DNA of 15,844 bases from Spirochaetales bacterium (GTDB lineage: Bacteria; Spirochaetota; Spirochaetia; ARS1246). A model generated the notes under the pieces. It was not told the origin of the DNA. It made no database searches and saw nothing but the letters and a program-made list of their open reading frames with translations. This document shows positions 5,985 to 14,043 of the stretch, piece by piece (position 1 is the first letter of the stretch; each line of letters starts with the position of its first letter). Where the stretch lies: positions 1 to 15,844 of the forward strand of contig JAFGHN010000166.1 in the NCBI GenBank assembly GCA_016930115.1, in the 5' to 3' direction. The position numbers were made by a program, and so were the translations under genes.

Positions 5985-8900
5985 TTACTGCTGCCATACC
6001 GCCTCCACCTCAGGCAGGCAGCGTATCTCTTCAAGCACCTCATTTGCATGAGAAACGCACAGGTGGGGGGAAGCTTTTATCACCACCTCGTGGCCGTTTG
6101 ACCCCGACGGCGTGTGCAGGAATACCGTGCATTCGCCGCGTCTGTCTATGAGAAAGGAGCGTAGATTTACCAGCTGCGTTTCCTCGCACTTTGTGCCCAC
6201 AAGCTTTATATGCACTTCAGACGGCGCCACGTCAGGAAGCGCTTCAGGGTCCATGACGCGCTCAACGATCAGTTTTGGATCACCCCTCGAGGTGTCGAGT
6301 CTTCCCTGCACGCCCACAACCGAATCGGTTTTGAGAAGCTCTCTGTGTTTTTCCCAGCAATCGGAAAATACAACCAGCTCGATTGAGCCGTTATAATCCT
6401 CGATTTGCACGAAAGCCATTCTTGATCCGCGTCGGGTTTGGATTTCACGAACACTTCTGACGAGACCTATGATGCTCTGCATTTTTTCGCCCGAGAGGTT
6501 TTCAGGAGACGACAGATCGATAGTCACCGCCCGCTGCCATTTTGTCTTGTGGCTATCGAGGGGATGTCCGGAAAAGTAGAAACCCATGATCTCATTTTCG
6601 AACGAGAGGAGGTCCATCACATCCCATTCCGCGGTTTTTTCGAGATTGAAGATGTCCACCGTTTCGCCTTCACTCCCGTCAAACAGCGAAGCCTGGCCGA
6701 CCTGGGCAAGTTCCTTCTTCCCCGCGACGAACTCGATCATCCTGTCAAGGTTTGCCATGAGGGTCGCCCGGTTCACCCCCATGGAATCGAAAAGCCCGGC
6801 CTTTATGACGGTCTCGACGACTTTTCGATTGATCACCCTCAAGTCCGCCTTTTCGAGAAAATCAAGAAACGAGGTATACGCACCTTTCTCCGTCCGCGCC
6901 GCAATGATCTCATCGACAGCGCCGGAACCGACGTTCTTCAATCCCATGAGCCCGTACACGATACGGCCGTTGACGACAGTGAAATTCTTATCGGAGAGGT
7001 TGATGTCCGGCGGGAGAACCTCGAGACCCATTGTTTTACATTCACCGATATATTGGGCCAATTTTTCCGTGGAATAGATTTCGTTTGTGAGGTTGGCCGC
7101 CATAAACTCCGCAGGAAAGTTCGCCTTCAAATACGCCGTCTTATAGGCGAGCTCCGCATAAGCCGCCGCGTGAGATTTCGCAAACCCGTAACCGGCGAAA
7201 GGTATGAGCAGGTCGAAAATATCGGTTGCCTGTTTTTCAGAGAATCCCTGCTTCTGCGCGCGTTCTATAAAACCTTTCTTCTCCACCTCCATGACGTCCG
7301 CTTTTTTCTTACCCATCGCGCGTCTCAGTATGTCCGCCTGCCCAAGGGAGTACCCACCGACGATACGGGCGATTTCCATTACCTGTTCCTGGTACACAAT
7401 GACCCCGTAGGTTTCCTTGAGAACGCTTTCCAGTTGGGGGAGGGGATAACGGATCGCCTGCTTTCCGTTCTTGGAATCGATGAATTGATCGATGTTCTCC
7501 ATCGGCCCCGGCCTGTAGAGAGCGTTAAGGGCTATCAGGTCTGCGATCCTGCTCGGTTTTGCCCGTTTGAGTATGTTCTGCATTCCCGAGCTTTCAAACT
7601 GAAATATACACGTGCTCTTGCCTTCACCCAGCAGAGCGAAGGTCGCCTCATCGTCGTCCGGAATCTTATCAATCTCAAATTCGGGCCGGCTCAGCTTCAC
7701 GAGGTTTTCGGCGTTCTTGATAAGGGTCAGCGTCTTCAGGCCCAGGAAATCGATTTTTACAAGACCGCAGTCCTCCAGTTGCTCCCAGGTGTACTGTGTG
7801 GAGATCGAGCCGGTTTTGGTATCACGGTAGAGTGGAACATAGTCGGTGAGATCGCTCTTTCCGATGACGATACCCGCGGCGTGGGTCGATGCGTGCCTGT
7901 TCAATCCCTCGAGCTTCTTTGAGATGGCGATAAGGTCTCCATACTTGCCGTTTTCGCTCTCAAAGCTCTTGAGACGCGGGTCGGACTCCACAGCGTCCGC
8001 CAGTTTCACTTTTGGCCCGGCGGGAACAAGTTTTGCGATGTTGTCTGCCTCGGCATACGGGAAGTCCAGGACCCGGGCGACGTCCCGCAGCACCGCCTTC
8101 GCCTTCAACCTCCCGAAAGTGATGATCTGTCCCACCCTGTTCTCACCGTATTTTTCGGTGACGTAGTTTATGACTTCCTGCCTGCGCTCATAGCAAAAAT
8201 CTATGTCGAAATCCGGCATGCTGACACGTTCAGGGTTGAGAAAGCGTTCAAAATGGAGGTCGTACTTGAAGGGCTCCACGTTCGTAATATTCAACGCGTA
8301 CGCAACCAGAGAAGCCGCGCCGGAGCCTCTTCCCGGTCCTACCGGTATCCCTCTTTCCAGCGCAAAGCGGATAAAATCCCAGACTATAAGAAAGTAACCG
8401 GTGAAACCCATGGAAGTGATAATTTCCAGCTCGTATTCCGCCCGCTCCTTCAAACGATCGGTGACCTCGCCGTACCGTCGCTCCAGTCCTTTGAACGTGA
8501 GGTGCTTCAGGTACTCTTTGGGAGAGGAGAAGCCCTCGGGTATGGTGTAGTCCGGCAGCTGGGGGCCCGGGAACGGAACCGCGAGATTGCACTTCTCCGC
8601 GATTTCGAGGGTGTTTGCGACGGAACTGGGCGCTTCCGAAAACAGCCGGATCATCATTTCCTGGCTTTTCAGGTAATATTCCTCGGATTTGAACTTCATG
8701 CGTTCGGTGTCATCGAGTTTTTTGGCGGTGCCAATGCAGATAAGAACGTCCTGCGCCCTGGCATCTTCTTTGAGGGTGTAGTGGACGTCGTTCGTTGCTA
8801 CGAGCCCAATCCCGGTCTTTGCTGATATTTCCACAAGTCCCCGGTTTGCTGTCCGCTGTTCGGGAATCCCATGGTCCTGGAGCTCGAGATAGAACCGGTC

Positions 8901-9407
8901 TTTGCCGAATATCTCCCGGTACCGGCCGGCGAGACTGAGCGCCTCGTCGAACCTGCCTTCTATGACCGCGGCCGGAATCGCGCCGTTGATGCAGGCGCTC
9001 GTAGCGATTATTCCCTCCGAGTACTTCTCAATGACCTCATTGTCCACGCGAGGTTTATAGTAGAAACCTTCCGTGTAGCCGATTGAGGAAAGCCGCATCA
9101 AATTGCGGTAACCGGTCTCATCTGAGGCAAGGGCGATCAGATGGTGGTATCTGTTTTTCTGCTCCGATCCTGTTTTTTCGAACCGTGAGCCCGTTGAGAC
9201 GTAGAGCTCGCAGCCGATAATCGGATTGATTCCCTGTTTTTTGCATTCGTGGTAGAAATTTATCGAGCCAAACATGTTGCCGTGGTCGGTGAGAGCGAGA
9301 TGTTTCATTTCGAATTTTACGGCTTGGTTTACAAGCGAAGGAACTGAGGCTGCGCCGTCCAGGAGCGAATAATCGGAATGATTGTGAAGATGCACGAATT
9401 CCTGCAT
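5985..9407 (-). CDS. dnaE: DNA polymerase III alpha subunit (DnaE type)
   Basis: This is the catalytic subunit of the replicative polymerase, 1140 residues from the ATG at 9407 (E. coli DnaE is 1160). That start has a strong GGGGAGGGG five to six bases upstream; an in-frame ATG at 9461 lies at or before the predicted transcript start and is rejected. Domains in order: PHP ('HLHNHSDYSLLDG' 6-18, 'TDHGN' 40-44, 'GCE' to E67, 'TNDVHY' to H209), palm with catalytic aspartates in 'PDFDIDF' (D401, D403) and 'KIDFLGL' (D553), fingers with 'YRPGPMEN' (about 631), tandem helix-hairpin-helix, beta-clamp binding 'QASLF' (about 905-909), and a C-terminal OB fold ('SIIGLVRSVREI', about 978-989). The PHP metal ligands look intact, unlike E. 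coli. It has its own promoter, and yggT, recG and rsmD follow. Confidence 0.98.
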   Translation of the reverse strand: MQEFVHLHNHSDYSLLDGAASVPSLVNQAVKFEMKHLALTDHGNMFGSINFYHECKKQGINPIIGCELYVSTGSRFEKTGSEQKNRYHHLIALASDETGYRNLMRLSSIGYTEGFYYKPRVDNEVIEKYSEGIIATSACINGAIPAAVIEGRFDEALSLAGRYREIFGKDRFYLELQDHGIPEQRTANRGLVEISAKTGIGLVATNDVHYTLKEDARAQDVLICIGTAKKLDDTERMKFKSEEYYLKSQEMMIRLFSEAPSSVANTLEIAEKCNLAVPFPGPQLPDYTIPEGFSSPKEYLKHLTFKGLERRYGEVTDRLKERAEYELEIITSMGFTGYFLIVWDFIRFALERGIPVGPGRGSGAASLVAYALNITNVEPFKYDLHFERFLNPERVSMPDFDIDFCYERRQEVINYVTEKYGENRVGQIITFGRLKAKAVLRDVARVLDFPYAEADNIAKLVPAGPKVKLADAVESDPRLKSFESENGKYGDLIAISKKLEGLNRHASTHAAGIVIGKSDLTDYVPLYRDTKTGSISTQYTWEQLEDCGLVKIDFLGLKTLTLIKNAENLVKLSRPEFEIDKIPDDDEATFALLGEGKSTCIFQFESSGMQNILKRAKPSRIADLIALNALYRPGPMENIDQFIDSKNGKQAIRYPLPQLESVLKETYGVIVYQEQVMEIARIVGGYSLGQADILRRAMGKKKADVMEVEKKGFIERAQKQGFSEKQATDIFDLLIPFAGYGFAKSHAAAYAELAYKTAYLKANFPAEFMAANLTNEIYSTEKLAQYIGECKTMGLEVLPPDINLSDKNFTVVNGRIVYGLMGLKNVGSGAVDEIIAARTEKGAYTSFLDFLEKADLRVINRKVVETVIKAGLFDSMGVNRATLMANLDRMIEFVAGKKELAQVGQASLFDGSEGETVDIFNLEKTAEWDVMDLLSFENEIMGFYFSGHPLDSHKTKWQRAVTIDLSSPENLSGEKMQSIIGLVRSVREIQTRRGSRMAFVQIEDYNGSIELVVFSDCWEKHRELLKTDSVVGVQGRLDTSRGDPKLIVERVMDPEALPDVAPSEVHIKLVGTKCEETQLVNLRSFLIDRRGECTVFLHTPSGSNGHEVVIKASPHLCVSHANEVLEEIRCLPEVEAVWQQ

Positions 9408-9419
9408 ATCCCCTCCCCG
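9400..9419 (-). promoter_or_regulatory. Strong ribosome-binding site deciding the dnaE start
   Basis: The minus strand reads GGGGAGGGGAT directly before the ATG at 9407. This near-ideal Shine-Dalgarno sequence fixes translation start at 9407, not at the upstream in-frame ATG at 9461. Confidence 0.8.
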
Positions 9420-9464
9420 GCGGCCGCAGGTTTCAAGCGGCGTTTGCGTGCTTTCGCACATCTC

Positions 9465-9493
9465 ATAATAGAAAAGCAGCAGAGGGATGTAAA
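9465..9493 (-). promoter_or_regulatory. Sigma70-type promoter of dnaE
   Basis: On the minus strand TTTACA (9488-9493, five of six to TTGACA) and TATTAT (9465-9470, five of six to TATAAT) are separated by exactly 17 bases. Transcription should start near 9458, giving a leader of about 50 bases before the dnaE ATG at 9407. The leader contains a small hairpin GTGC-GAAA-GCAC (9448-9459) with a GNRA-type loop. This is the best promoter in the window, and it separates the dnaE unit from the upstream six-gene run. Confidence 0.65.
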
Positions 9494-9515
9494 GACGACT
9501 CCCGCCTGATTTTCA

Positions 9516-10376
9516 TCAAGCGCCCAGAGAAGCGAGAAACCACCTGATCATCTTACCGGCCATTCCAACTTGAAACGGCGATAGCATCGATGGAGCAGAT
9601 TCTTTGACGTATGCCTCGAAGTCTCGGTAGATCGCGCTGAGATCACGCTCGAGAAGCGGGACTTTTCGGCTCACAAGCTCTGCTTCTATTTCCCTGTTTC
9701 TGAGCAGTACCTTGCCCATTGAGCCGAAGATACATCTGAAATCCGTCAGTATGCCCCGGTTCGTGCTCGCGATACCGCAGAACGAGAGGGACCATCTGTC
9801 GGACACGGGTCCCGCCGAAAGCCGGCGGTGGTACTGGTAATTCCAGTCCACCAACGGTATCCGGAGGCGTGTGAGGATTTCGGTTTCCGAGATATGCAGA
9901 TTGCCTTCAGCATCGACGAGCCTAGTGAGGGATGCCCATCTCGATCCTCCGTGTTCTCTCAGCTCCACCCGGGTGTCGAGAAGGAGGAGCACAGGAAAGA
10001 GGGTGAGCCGTTTGTCACGGGCGCAGATATTGCCGCCGATCGTCGCAAGGCTTCTGACCGGTGGTGAACCAATCGATCGGATTGCCTGGATAAGAACGTC
10101 GGGTATGGTCTCCCCGCCGATGCGGTTGATTTCGGCAAGGCTTACACAGCAACCAAGCTCTATGTAGCGCTCTGTTCTGTGTATCCTTTTGAGCTCGTCG
10201 AGATGGCGTATCGAAGCTATTGCGGGCAAGAGTTCGGGATACTTGCCCGTGTCGTTCTGTAATATGTAGGTTCCGCCCGCGAAGAGAGAAACGTCCGGTT
10301 TCCGTCGTTTCAGTGAGAGGAGATCCGCCAGAGTCCTCGGTCTGAATACGTTGATACGTTCGCTAGCGGCGGCCAT
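9516..10376 (-). CDS. FAD-binding subunit of a divergent xanthine dehydrogenase-like complex
   Basis: The family's medium subunit holds FAD and passes electrons to NAD+ or another acceptor. This 286-residue protein has the expected length and fold order. It begins with 'FRPRTLADLLSL' (11-22), then 'FAGGTYILQ' (32-40) where family members usually have AGGTDL, and 'ATIGGNIC' (111-118). After this the usual Ser-Pro-Ala-Ala-Asp that contacts FAD is replaced by 'ARDKRLTLFP'. The C-terminal CO-dehydrogenase flavoprotein domain follows. FAD binding is therefore plausible but weakened. The ATG at 10376 has AGGAG about ten bases upstream and overlaps the 2Fe-2S gene by 14 bases. It is the last gene of the six-gene run, 108 bases before the dnaE start. 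Family membership is secure; the substrate is unknown. Confidence 0.85.
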   Translation of the reverse strand: MAAASERINVFRPRTLADLLSLKRRKPDVSLFAGGTYILQNDTGKYPELLPAIASIRHLDELKRIHRTERYIELGCCVSLAEINRIGGETIPDVLIQAIRSIGSPPVRSLATIGGNICARDKRLTLFPVLLLLDTRVELREHGGSRWASLTRLVDAEGNLHISETEILTRLRIPLVDWNYQYHRRLSAGPVSDRWSLSFCGIASTNRGILTDFRCIFGSMGKVLLRNREIEAELVSRKVPLLERDLSAIYRDFEAYVKESAPSMLSPFQVGMAGKMIRWFLASLGA

Positions 10377-10848
10377 GTCTGCCGGATCTCCTTCGCATGT
10401 CTACCGCCTGCTCTATCGCCGTATACAACTCCCCCATCGACGAGCAGCCGCACCGGTGACCGGAGAAAAATGCATCGATTTCTCTGCGTTCGGGAACGGG
10501 ATGCGTGGTGAGCAGCGCGTACGCAGTCAGCAGGCGGCTCTGGCGGCAGTTGGCACAGGGGTGATAATGCACCGCGTCAAAACCGGCAAGGATGTACTTC
10601 ATCTCTTGAGTATCCGCAAGGCCCTCGTAGGTGATGATGTCCGTATCCTGGGCCGCAAATACCGGGACGAGACAGGAATGCGTGAGCTCTCCATTCACAA
10701 AGACCGTGCAGGCGCCGCACTCACCGGCGTAACAGCCCGGTCTCGCGCCCTCAAGATGGAAGTCCTCTCTGAGGACATCTACGAGCCTTTTGTTCGGCGG
10801 GACATCGAGACTGACCGATTTGCCGTTCAGAAGAAATGATACTGTCAT
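10363..10848 (-). CDS. 2Fe-2S subunit of a divergent xanthine dehydrogenase-like complex
   Basis: This small electron-transfer subunit (161 residues) normally carries two 2Fe-2S clusters. The N-terminal plant-ferredoxin-type cluster is complete: C39, C44, C47 and C59 in 'GCYAGECGACTVF' and onward. The second, helical cluster has four cysteines (C98, C101, C133, C135), but its surroundings are unusual. The family normally has Gln-Cys-Gly-x-Cys-Thr-Pro-Gly, with the Gln touching molybdopterin; here it is 'HPCANCRQS', and the CRC-type pair reads 'RCGCSS'. The extreme C-terminus is rich in Arg. The ATG at 10848 shares its A with the stop of the large subunit (TAATG) and has GGAG upstream, so expression is coupled. 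Assignment to the family is firm; its interaction with a genuine Mo cofactor is doubtful. Confidence 0.9.
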   Translation of the reverse strand: MTVSFLLNGKSVSLDVPPNKRLVDVLREDFHLEGARPGCYAGECGACTVFVNGELTHSCLVPVFAAQDTDIITYEGLADTQEMKYILAGFDAVHYHPCANCRQSRLLTAYALLTTHPVPERREIDAFFSGHRCGCSSMGELYTAIEQAVDMRRRSGRHGRR

Positions 10849-12854
10849 TACGTCTCCAAATACTGGAGGATCAATGTTTTTGACAGTGGCACGCTGTCAA
10901 AATAAAAACCCGTTGCCTGGCTGACCGCAGATACGAACGCCGGCGCGAAGACGTTTGTGGCGATCCCTTCGAGGGCGGCGGGCCGGGCGCCCGACCGTTG
11001 CGAAAACCTGATTACAGGCTCAAAAAAGCGGTTATACCCGCCGCACGCCTCAAACGCAGCATGCAGTTCGCTTTCCACAAGGGAGGTTGCCCTTTTTTCA
11101 TCGAGGAGGCTTCCAGGGTGGATCGCGATCCACACGCCGCGGATACTGAGTTCGAAGGTAACCGTGTCCAACTCGATCTCAACTACGCAACTCGCCCAGG
11201 AGAGCGGCGAGAACGGTACACCCCGGAAGATTTCCGGGTCCCATCGCCGGCCGCGGCCGCCGCTCCTGTTCCGGCTCATCTCTATCGGCAGCGGCGTTCT
11301 GAAGCGCTGCTTTTGAATAGTCTGGCAGCATGAGGTGAGAAGCCGGTGCACGACCGTCACGTCCCGCGAGAATATGGCCGGGCCGGAATCCGGGACTGCT
11401 GCAGTGTCCGCAGGCTCGATGTGTACCTGGGAAGAATCTATGTTGAGTATGCGTGCCGCCGAATTGCTCAAAATATCGACGGTGGCCTCGGGGACCATCG
11501 CCGAGGATGAGAGTATGCTCAATTCGCTTTCGGAATTGAGCTTGACCGTCACCGTCGCGGAGTTCGCCCGGTTATCGCTCATGAAACTTCCGCCGTGGAA
11601 ACAGGTTGCTATGCCGATTCCCCGGAGGTACCCGGGGATGAAATTGGGCCGGTCACCGCGTTTCTTGAGCATTTCATTTGCCGAGTATTTCCTGCGGAAA
11701 TCCGACAATTCAACCACCAAGTCGATGAGCTTGCGTTGCGGAGTCGGGCCCGCTCTTGCCCTGGTCACCGTCAGGCCTCGATCGGGCAGCAGGTTCTTCA
11801 ATCGCCATACCGAGGGATCTTCCTGGCAAAGCTCAGCCAGGCGGTTCGCGTGCACTTCCACCGAAAAGAAGGCGCCGTCAAAGCCGGCGCCCCCATGGGT
11901 TTCCGCGGGGGGTGTGCTTGTGGCAATGTACACCGCGTCCAGCTTCAAACTCTTCGCGGCGTAGGATCCGGATGCGGCAAGGCACAACCGGTCAAGATAT
12001 TCAGCCGCGAAGATGCCAAAGGCGCCGCTTTCGGCGACTATCTGGATTTCCATGGCAGTCACTTCGCCGGACCTGCCGAGGGCGGTCTTGTGGGTGATGA
12101 TACACCCGGTTCTTTTTGTCAGTAACAGCCGTTTTTCCCGGGCCGTGGCGATCATCCTTACCGGTTTTCCGGTTACAAGCGCCGCCACCGCCGTCTGGGC
12201 GGCGGTGAGCGACGGATACCAGAGACAGTTCGTGTCCGCCCGGGTTACCCGCGTGCTCATCACCCGCACACGGTCCTGATGAAGCCCCGTCGCGGCAGCC
12301 ACCGACTGCCGAACGTGAAACAGCCACCTGGTGGGTGTCGCCACCCGTATCCCGTCGTTCTCCACGACCGCCAGAGCGCCCGCCGCGCCAACCGGAATGG
12401 TACCCTCGGGCCGGTAGGTGTATTCTCCTTCCACTATCTGCGACGCTTTCTCAAAGGCCGTTTGGGTATTCCCGATGGCTATTTGCCTTGAATAGAGTTT
12501 CTGATTGATTTTGAAGTCTCTCGTCAGCGTGAGAGGGTCACCGCGGTCGTACTGCACCTCGACGAGTTCCGCGAGCCGGTGCACCTCCGGCTCGTTGGGG
12601 CCGCAGAGAAGCGCAACAGCCTGACCGATGTGTTCGACGTTGCTTCCGGCGAGCAGCGGTACGTCGGCGTTTCCCATCGAAATACAGTTGCCGCCCGGCA
12701 AATCCGCTTCCCGGATCATCATCACGTTGGGCGGAAGCTCGGGCGCGACAATTTCGCGGATGGTGCCCCGGTGAATACGGCTGCGTACCGCCGCGCAGTG
12801 GAGCATTCCCTGGACCGTAAGGTCGTCGATAAATTCCTTCGATACCTTATCCAT
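10848..12854 (-). CDS. Large subunit of a xanthine dehydrogenase-like complex, degenerate molybdopterin site
   Basis: This 668-residue protein is somewhat shorter than typical Mo subunits (about 750-780). Family framework is visible: 'FIDDLTVQGMLHCAAVRS' at the N-terminus, 'VEHIGQAVALL' (73-83) and 'VPDSGPAIFSRDV' (487-499). The parts that hold the cofactor are not. The glycine-rich GGGFGG loop is replaced near 200-212 by 'TRVTRADTNCLW'. The Arg-Gly-Phe-Gly motif becomes 'THGGAGFDGAFF' (319-330). The Glu-Met-Gly-Gln-Gly loop becomes 'SSSAMVPEATV' (449-459). The catalytic Gly-x-Gly-Glu-Pro near the end becomes 'EGIATNVFAP' (629-638), with no Glu. The frame is intact and other parts look selected, so it is unlikely to be a recent pseudogene. 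It overlaps the aminotransferase by 8 bases and the 2Fe-2S gene by one. Its activity is unknown. Confidence 0.85.
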   Translation of the reverse strand: MDKVSKEFIDDLTVQGMLHCAAVRSRIHRGTIREIVAPELPPNVMMIREADLPGGNCISMGNADVPLLAGSNVEHIGQAVALLCGPNEPEVHRLAELVEVQYDRGDPLTLTRDFKINQKLYSRQIAIGNTQTAFEKASQIVEGEYTYRPEGTIPVGAAGALAVVENDGIRVATPTRWLFHVRQSVAAATGLHQDRVRVMSTRVTRADTNCLWYPSLTAAQTAVAALVTGKPVRMIATAREKRLLLTKRTGCIITHKTALGRSGEVTAMEIQIVAESGAFGIFAAEYLDRLCLAASGSYAAKSLKLDAVYIATSTPPAETHGGAGFDGAFFSVEVHANRLAELCQEDPSVWRLKNLLPDRGLTVTRARAGPTPQRKLIDLVVELSDFRRKYSANEMLKKRGDRPNFIPGYLRGIGIATCFHGGSFMSDNRANSATVTVKLNSESELSILSSSAMVPEATVDILSNSAARILNIDSSQVHIEPADTAAVPDSGPAIFSRDVTVVHRLLTSCCQTIQKQRFRTPLPIEMSRNRSGGRGRRWDPEIFRGVPFSPLSWASCVVEIELDTVTFELSIRGVWIAIHPGSLLDEKRATSLVESELHAAFEACGGYNRFFEPVIRFSQRSGARPAALEGIATNVFAPAFVSAVSQATGFYFDSVPLSKTLILQYLET

Positions 12855-14043
12855 TGCTGCGCCGGTACTTCCCTCCCAGGTACATCACTTCTCTGATGAC
12901 TTTTTCAACCTGTTCATTGGTCATTGACGGGTATATCGGCAGGCTGATCGCTCCCAGGTATCTTTCGAGGGAGTTTGGAAAGTCGCCGGCTTTTAAGCCG
13001 TAAGTGTCCCGGTAGTAACTCATAAGATGAAGGGGTTTGTAGTGTACCGAGGCGCCCACGCCGCGCTCAATCAGCGCCTTCAAAAATTCATCTCGGTCAA
13101 CCGTCATCAAATCCGGCTTCAGGCAAAGGACAAACAGATGCCAGGAGTGGCCCGGGGCCTCGGGCGGCAGACGAAGGAAGTCCGCTTCTGCAAAGGCCTC
13201 GAGATAGCGCCTGGCGATCGACTCGCGCCGCTTTCTGAAGTCCAGGGCTTTCTCAAGCTGACAGAGACCAAGTGCGGCGTTGAGATCTGCCAGATTGTAC
13301 TTGTATCCCGGCGCCACCACGTCATACTCCCACGCCGCCGGTTCATCACCCTGGTAGCGCTTCCACACTTCCCTGTCTATCCCGTGCAGCCTTAAGATAC
13401 CGGCCTGCCGCGCGAAATCTCCACAGGACGTGACGAGCATCCCCCCTTCGCCGGTGGTGATGGTTTTGGTGGCGTAGAATGAAAATACGCCGAAATCCCC
13501 GGCAGTGCCCGCCGGTCCTGCGTTTGTCCGGCAGGGAAAGGCGTGCGCTGCGTCTTCAACCACCGCGACTTTTTTTCTGCGCGCTATTTCGCAGATGCTC
13601 CTCATGTTGCAGGGGAAGCCGCCGACATGGACCGGTATGACGCACCTCACCCGCTTGCCCGACTGTTCGAGGGCCCTTTCAATCAACATCGGATCAATGT
13701 TAAAAGAGTCTCTCTCTATATCGACGAATAACGGATGGGCTCCCAGATACCTGGCTATTTCCACCGTCGCGGTAAAGGTGTAGGGGCTCGAAATGACCCA
13801 ATCGCCTTCTTTTACACCCAACACGTCGAGGGCCAGATGAAGGCCCGATGTGGCCGAATTGACCGCGAGCGCGTATGGTACCTGAAGGGCCTTTGAAAAG
13901 GCATCTTCAAACTTCTTGGCCACGCCGCCGGTGGTGAGCCATCCGGAACGCAGGACAGCGAGGACCGCCTCCTCTTCCTCGATTCCGATAGAGGGTCTGG
14001 CGAACGGTACGAAACCCGTGCTGTCTTCAGTATTCAGGTTCAT
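12847..14043 (-). CDS. DegT/DnrJ/EryC1-family PLP-dependent sugar aminotransferase
   Basis: These enzymes transfer an amino group, usually from glutamate, to a 4-keto or 3-keto nucleotide sugar. Counted from the ATG at 14043, the protein is 398 residues, usual for the family. Motifs: 'FVPFARPSIG' at the N-terminus, 'LRSGWLTTGG' (about 32-41), 'AVNSATSGLHLAL', 'VVEDAAHAF' with the PLP-ring Asp (about D164), the Schiff-base Lys in 'SFYATKTITTGEGG' (about K193), and the C-terminal 'SVHYKPLH'. The partner is most likely the dehydratase encoded just upstream, whose 4-keto product it would aminate to a UDP-4-amino-4,6-dideoxy sugar for surface polysaccharide or glycan. The frame is open to an ATG at 14160, but that would overlap the dehydratase by 134 bases; 14043 overlaps it by 17 and begins the family homology properly. 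Confidence 0.93.
   Translation of the reverse strand: MNLNTEDSTGFVPFARPSIGIEEEEAVLAVLRSGWLTTGGVAKKFEDAFSKALQVPYALAVNSATSGLHLALDVLGVKEGDWVISSPYTFTATVEIARYLGAHPLFVDIERDSFNIDPMLIERALEQSGKRVRCVIPVHVGGFPCNMRSICEIARRKKVAVVEDAAHAFPCRTNAGPAGTAGDFGVFSFYATKTITTGEGGMLVTSCGDFARQAGILRLHGIDREVWKRYQGDEPAAWEYDVVAPGYKYNLADLNAALGLCQLEKALDFRKRRESIARRYLEAFAEADFLRLPPEAPGHSWHLFVLCLKPDLMTVDRDEFLKALIERGVGASVHYKPLHLMSYYRDTYGLKAGDFPNSLERYLGAISLPIYPSMTNEQVEKVIREVMYLGGKYRRSNG

Noticed and set aside
6438..7922. Plus-strand open frame of 494 codons opposite dnaE
   Set aside because: It lies wholly within dnaE on the other strand. The sequence has no motif or ribosome-binding site and mirrors the dnaE codon pattern.
9408..9461. 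Longer dnaE start at the ATG at 9461
   Set aside because: The extra 18 residues have no family homology, the position falls at the predicted transcription start, and the ATG at 9407 has the strong ribosome-binding site.
10848..12854. Calling the large dehydrogenase-like subunit a pseudogene
   Set aside because: The reading frame is continuous over 668 residues, the start and end overlap neighbours neatly, and family framework motifs survive. Loss is confined to cofactor and catalytic positions.
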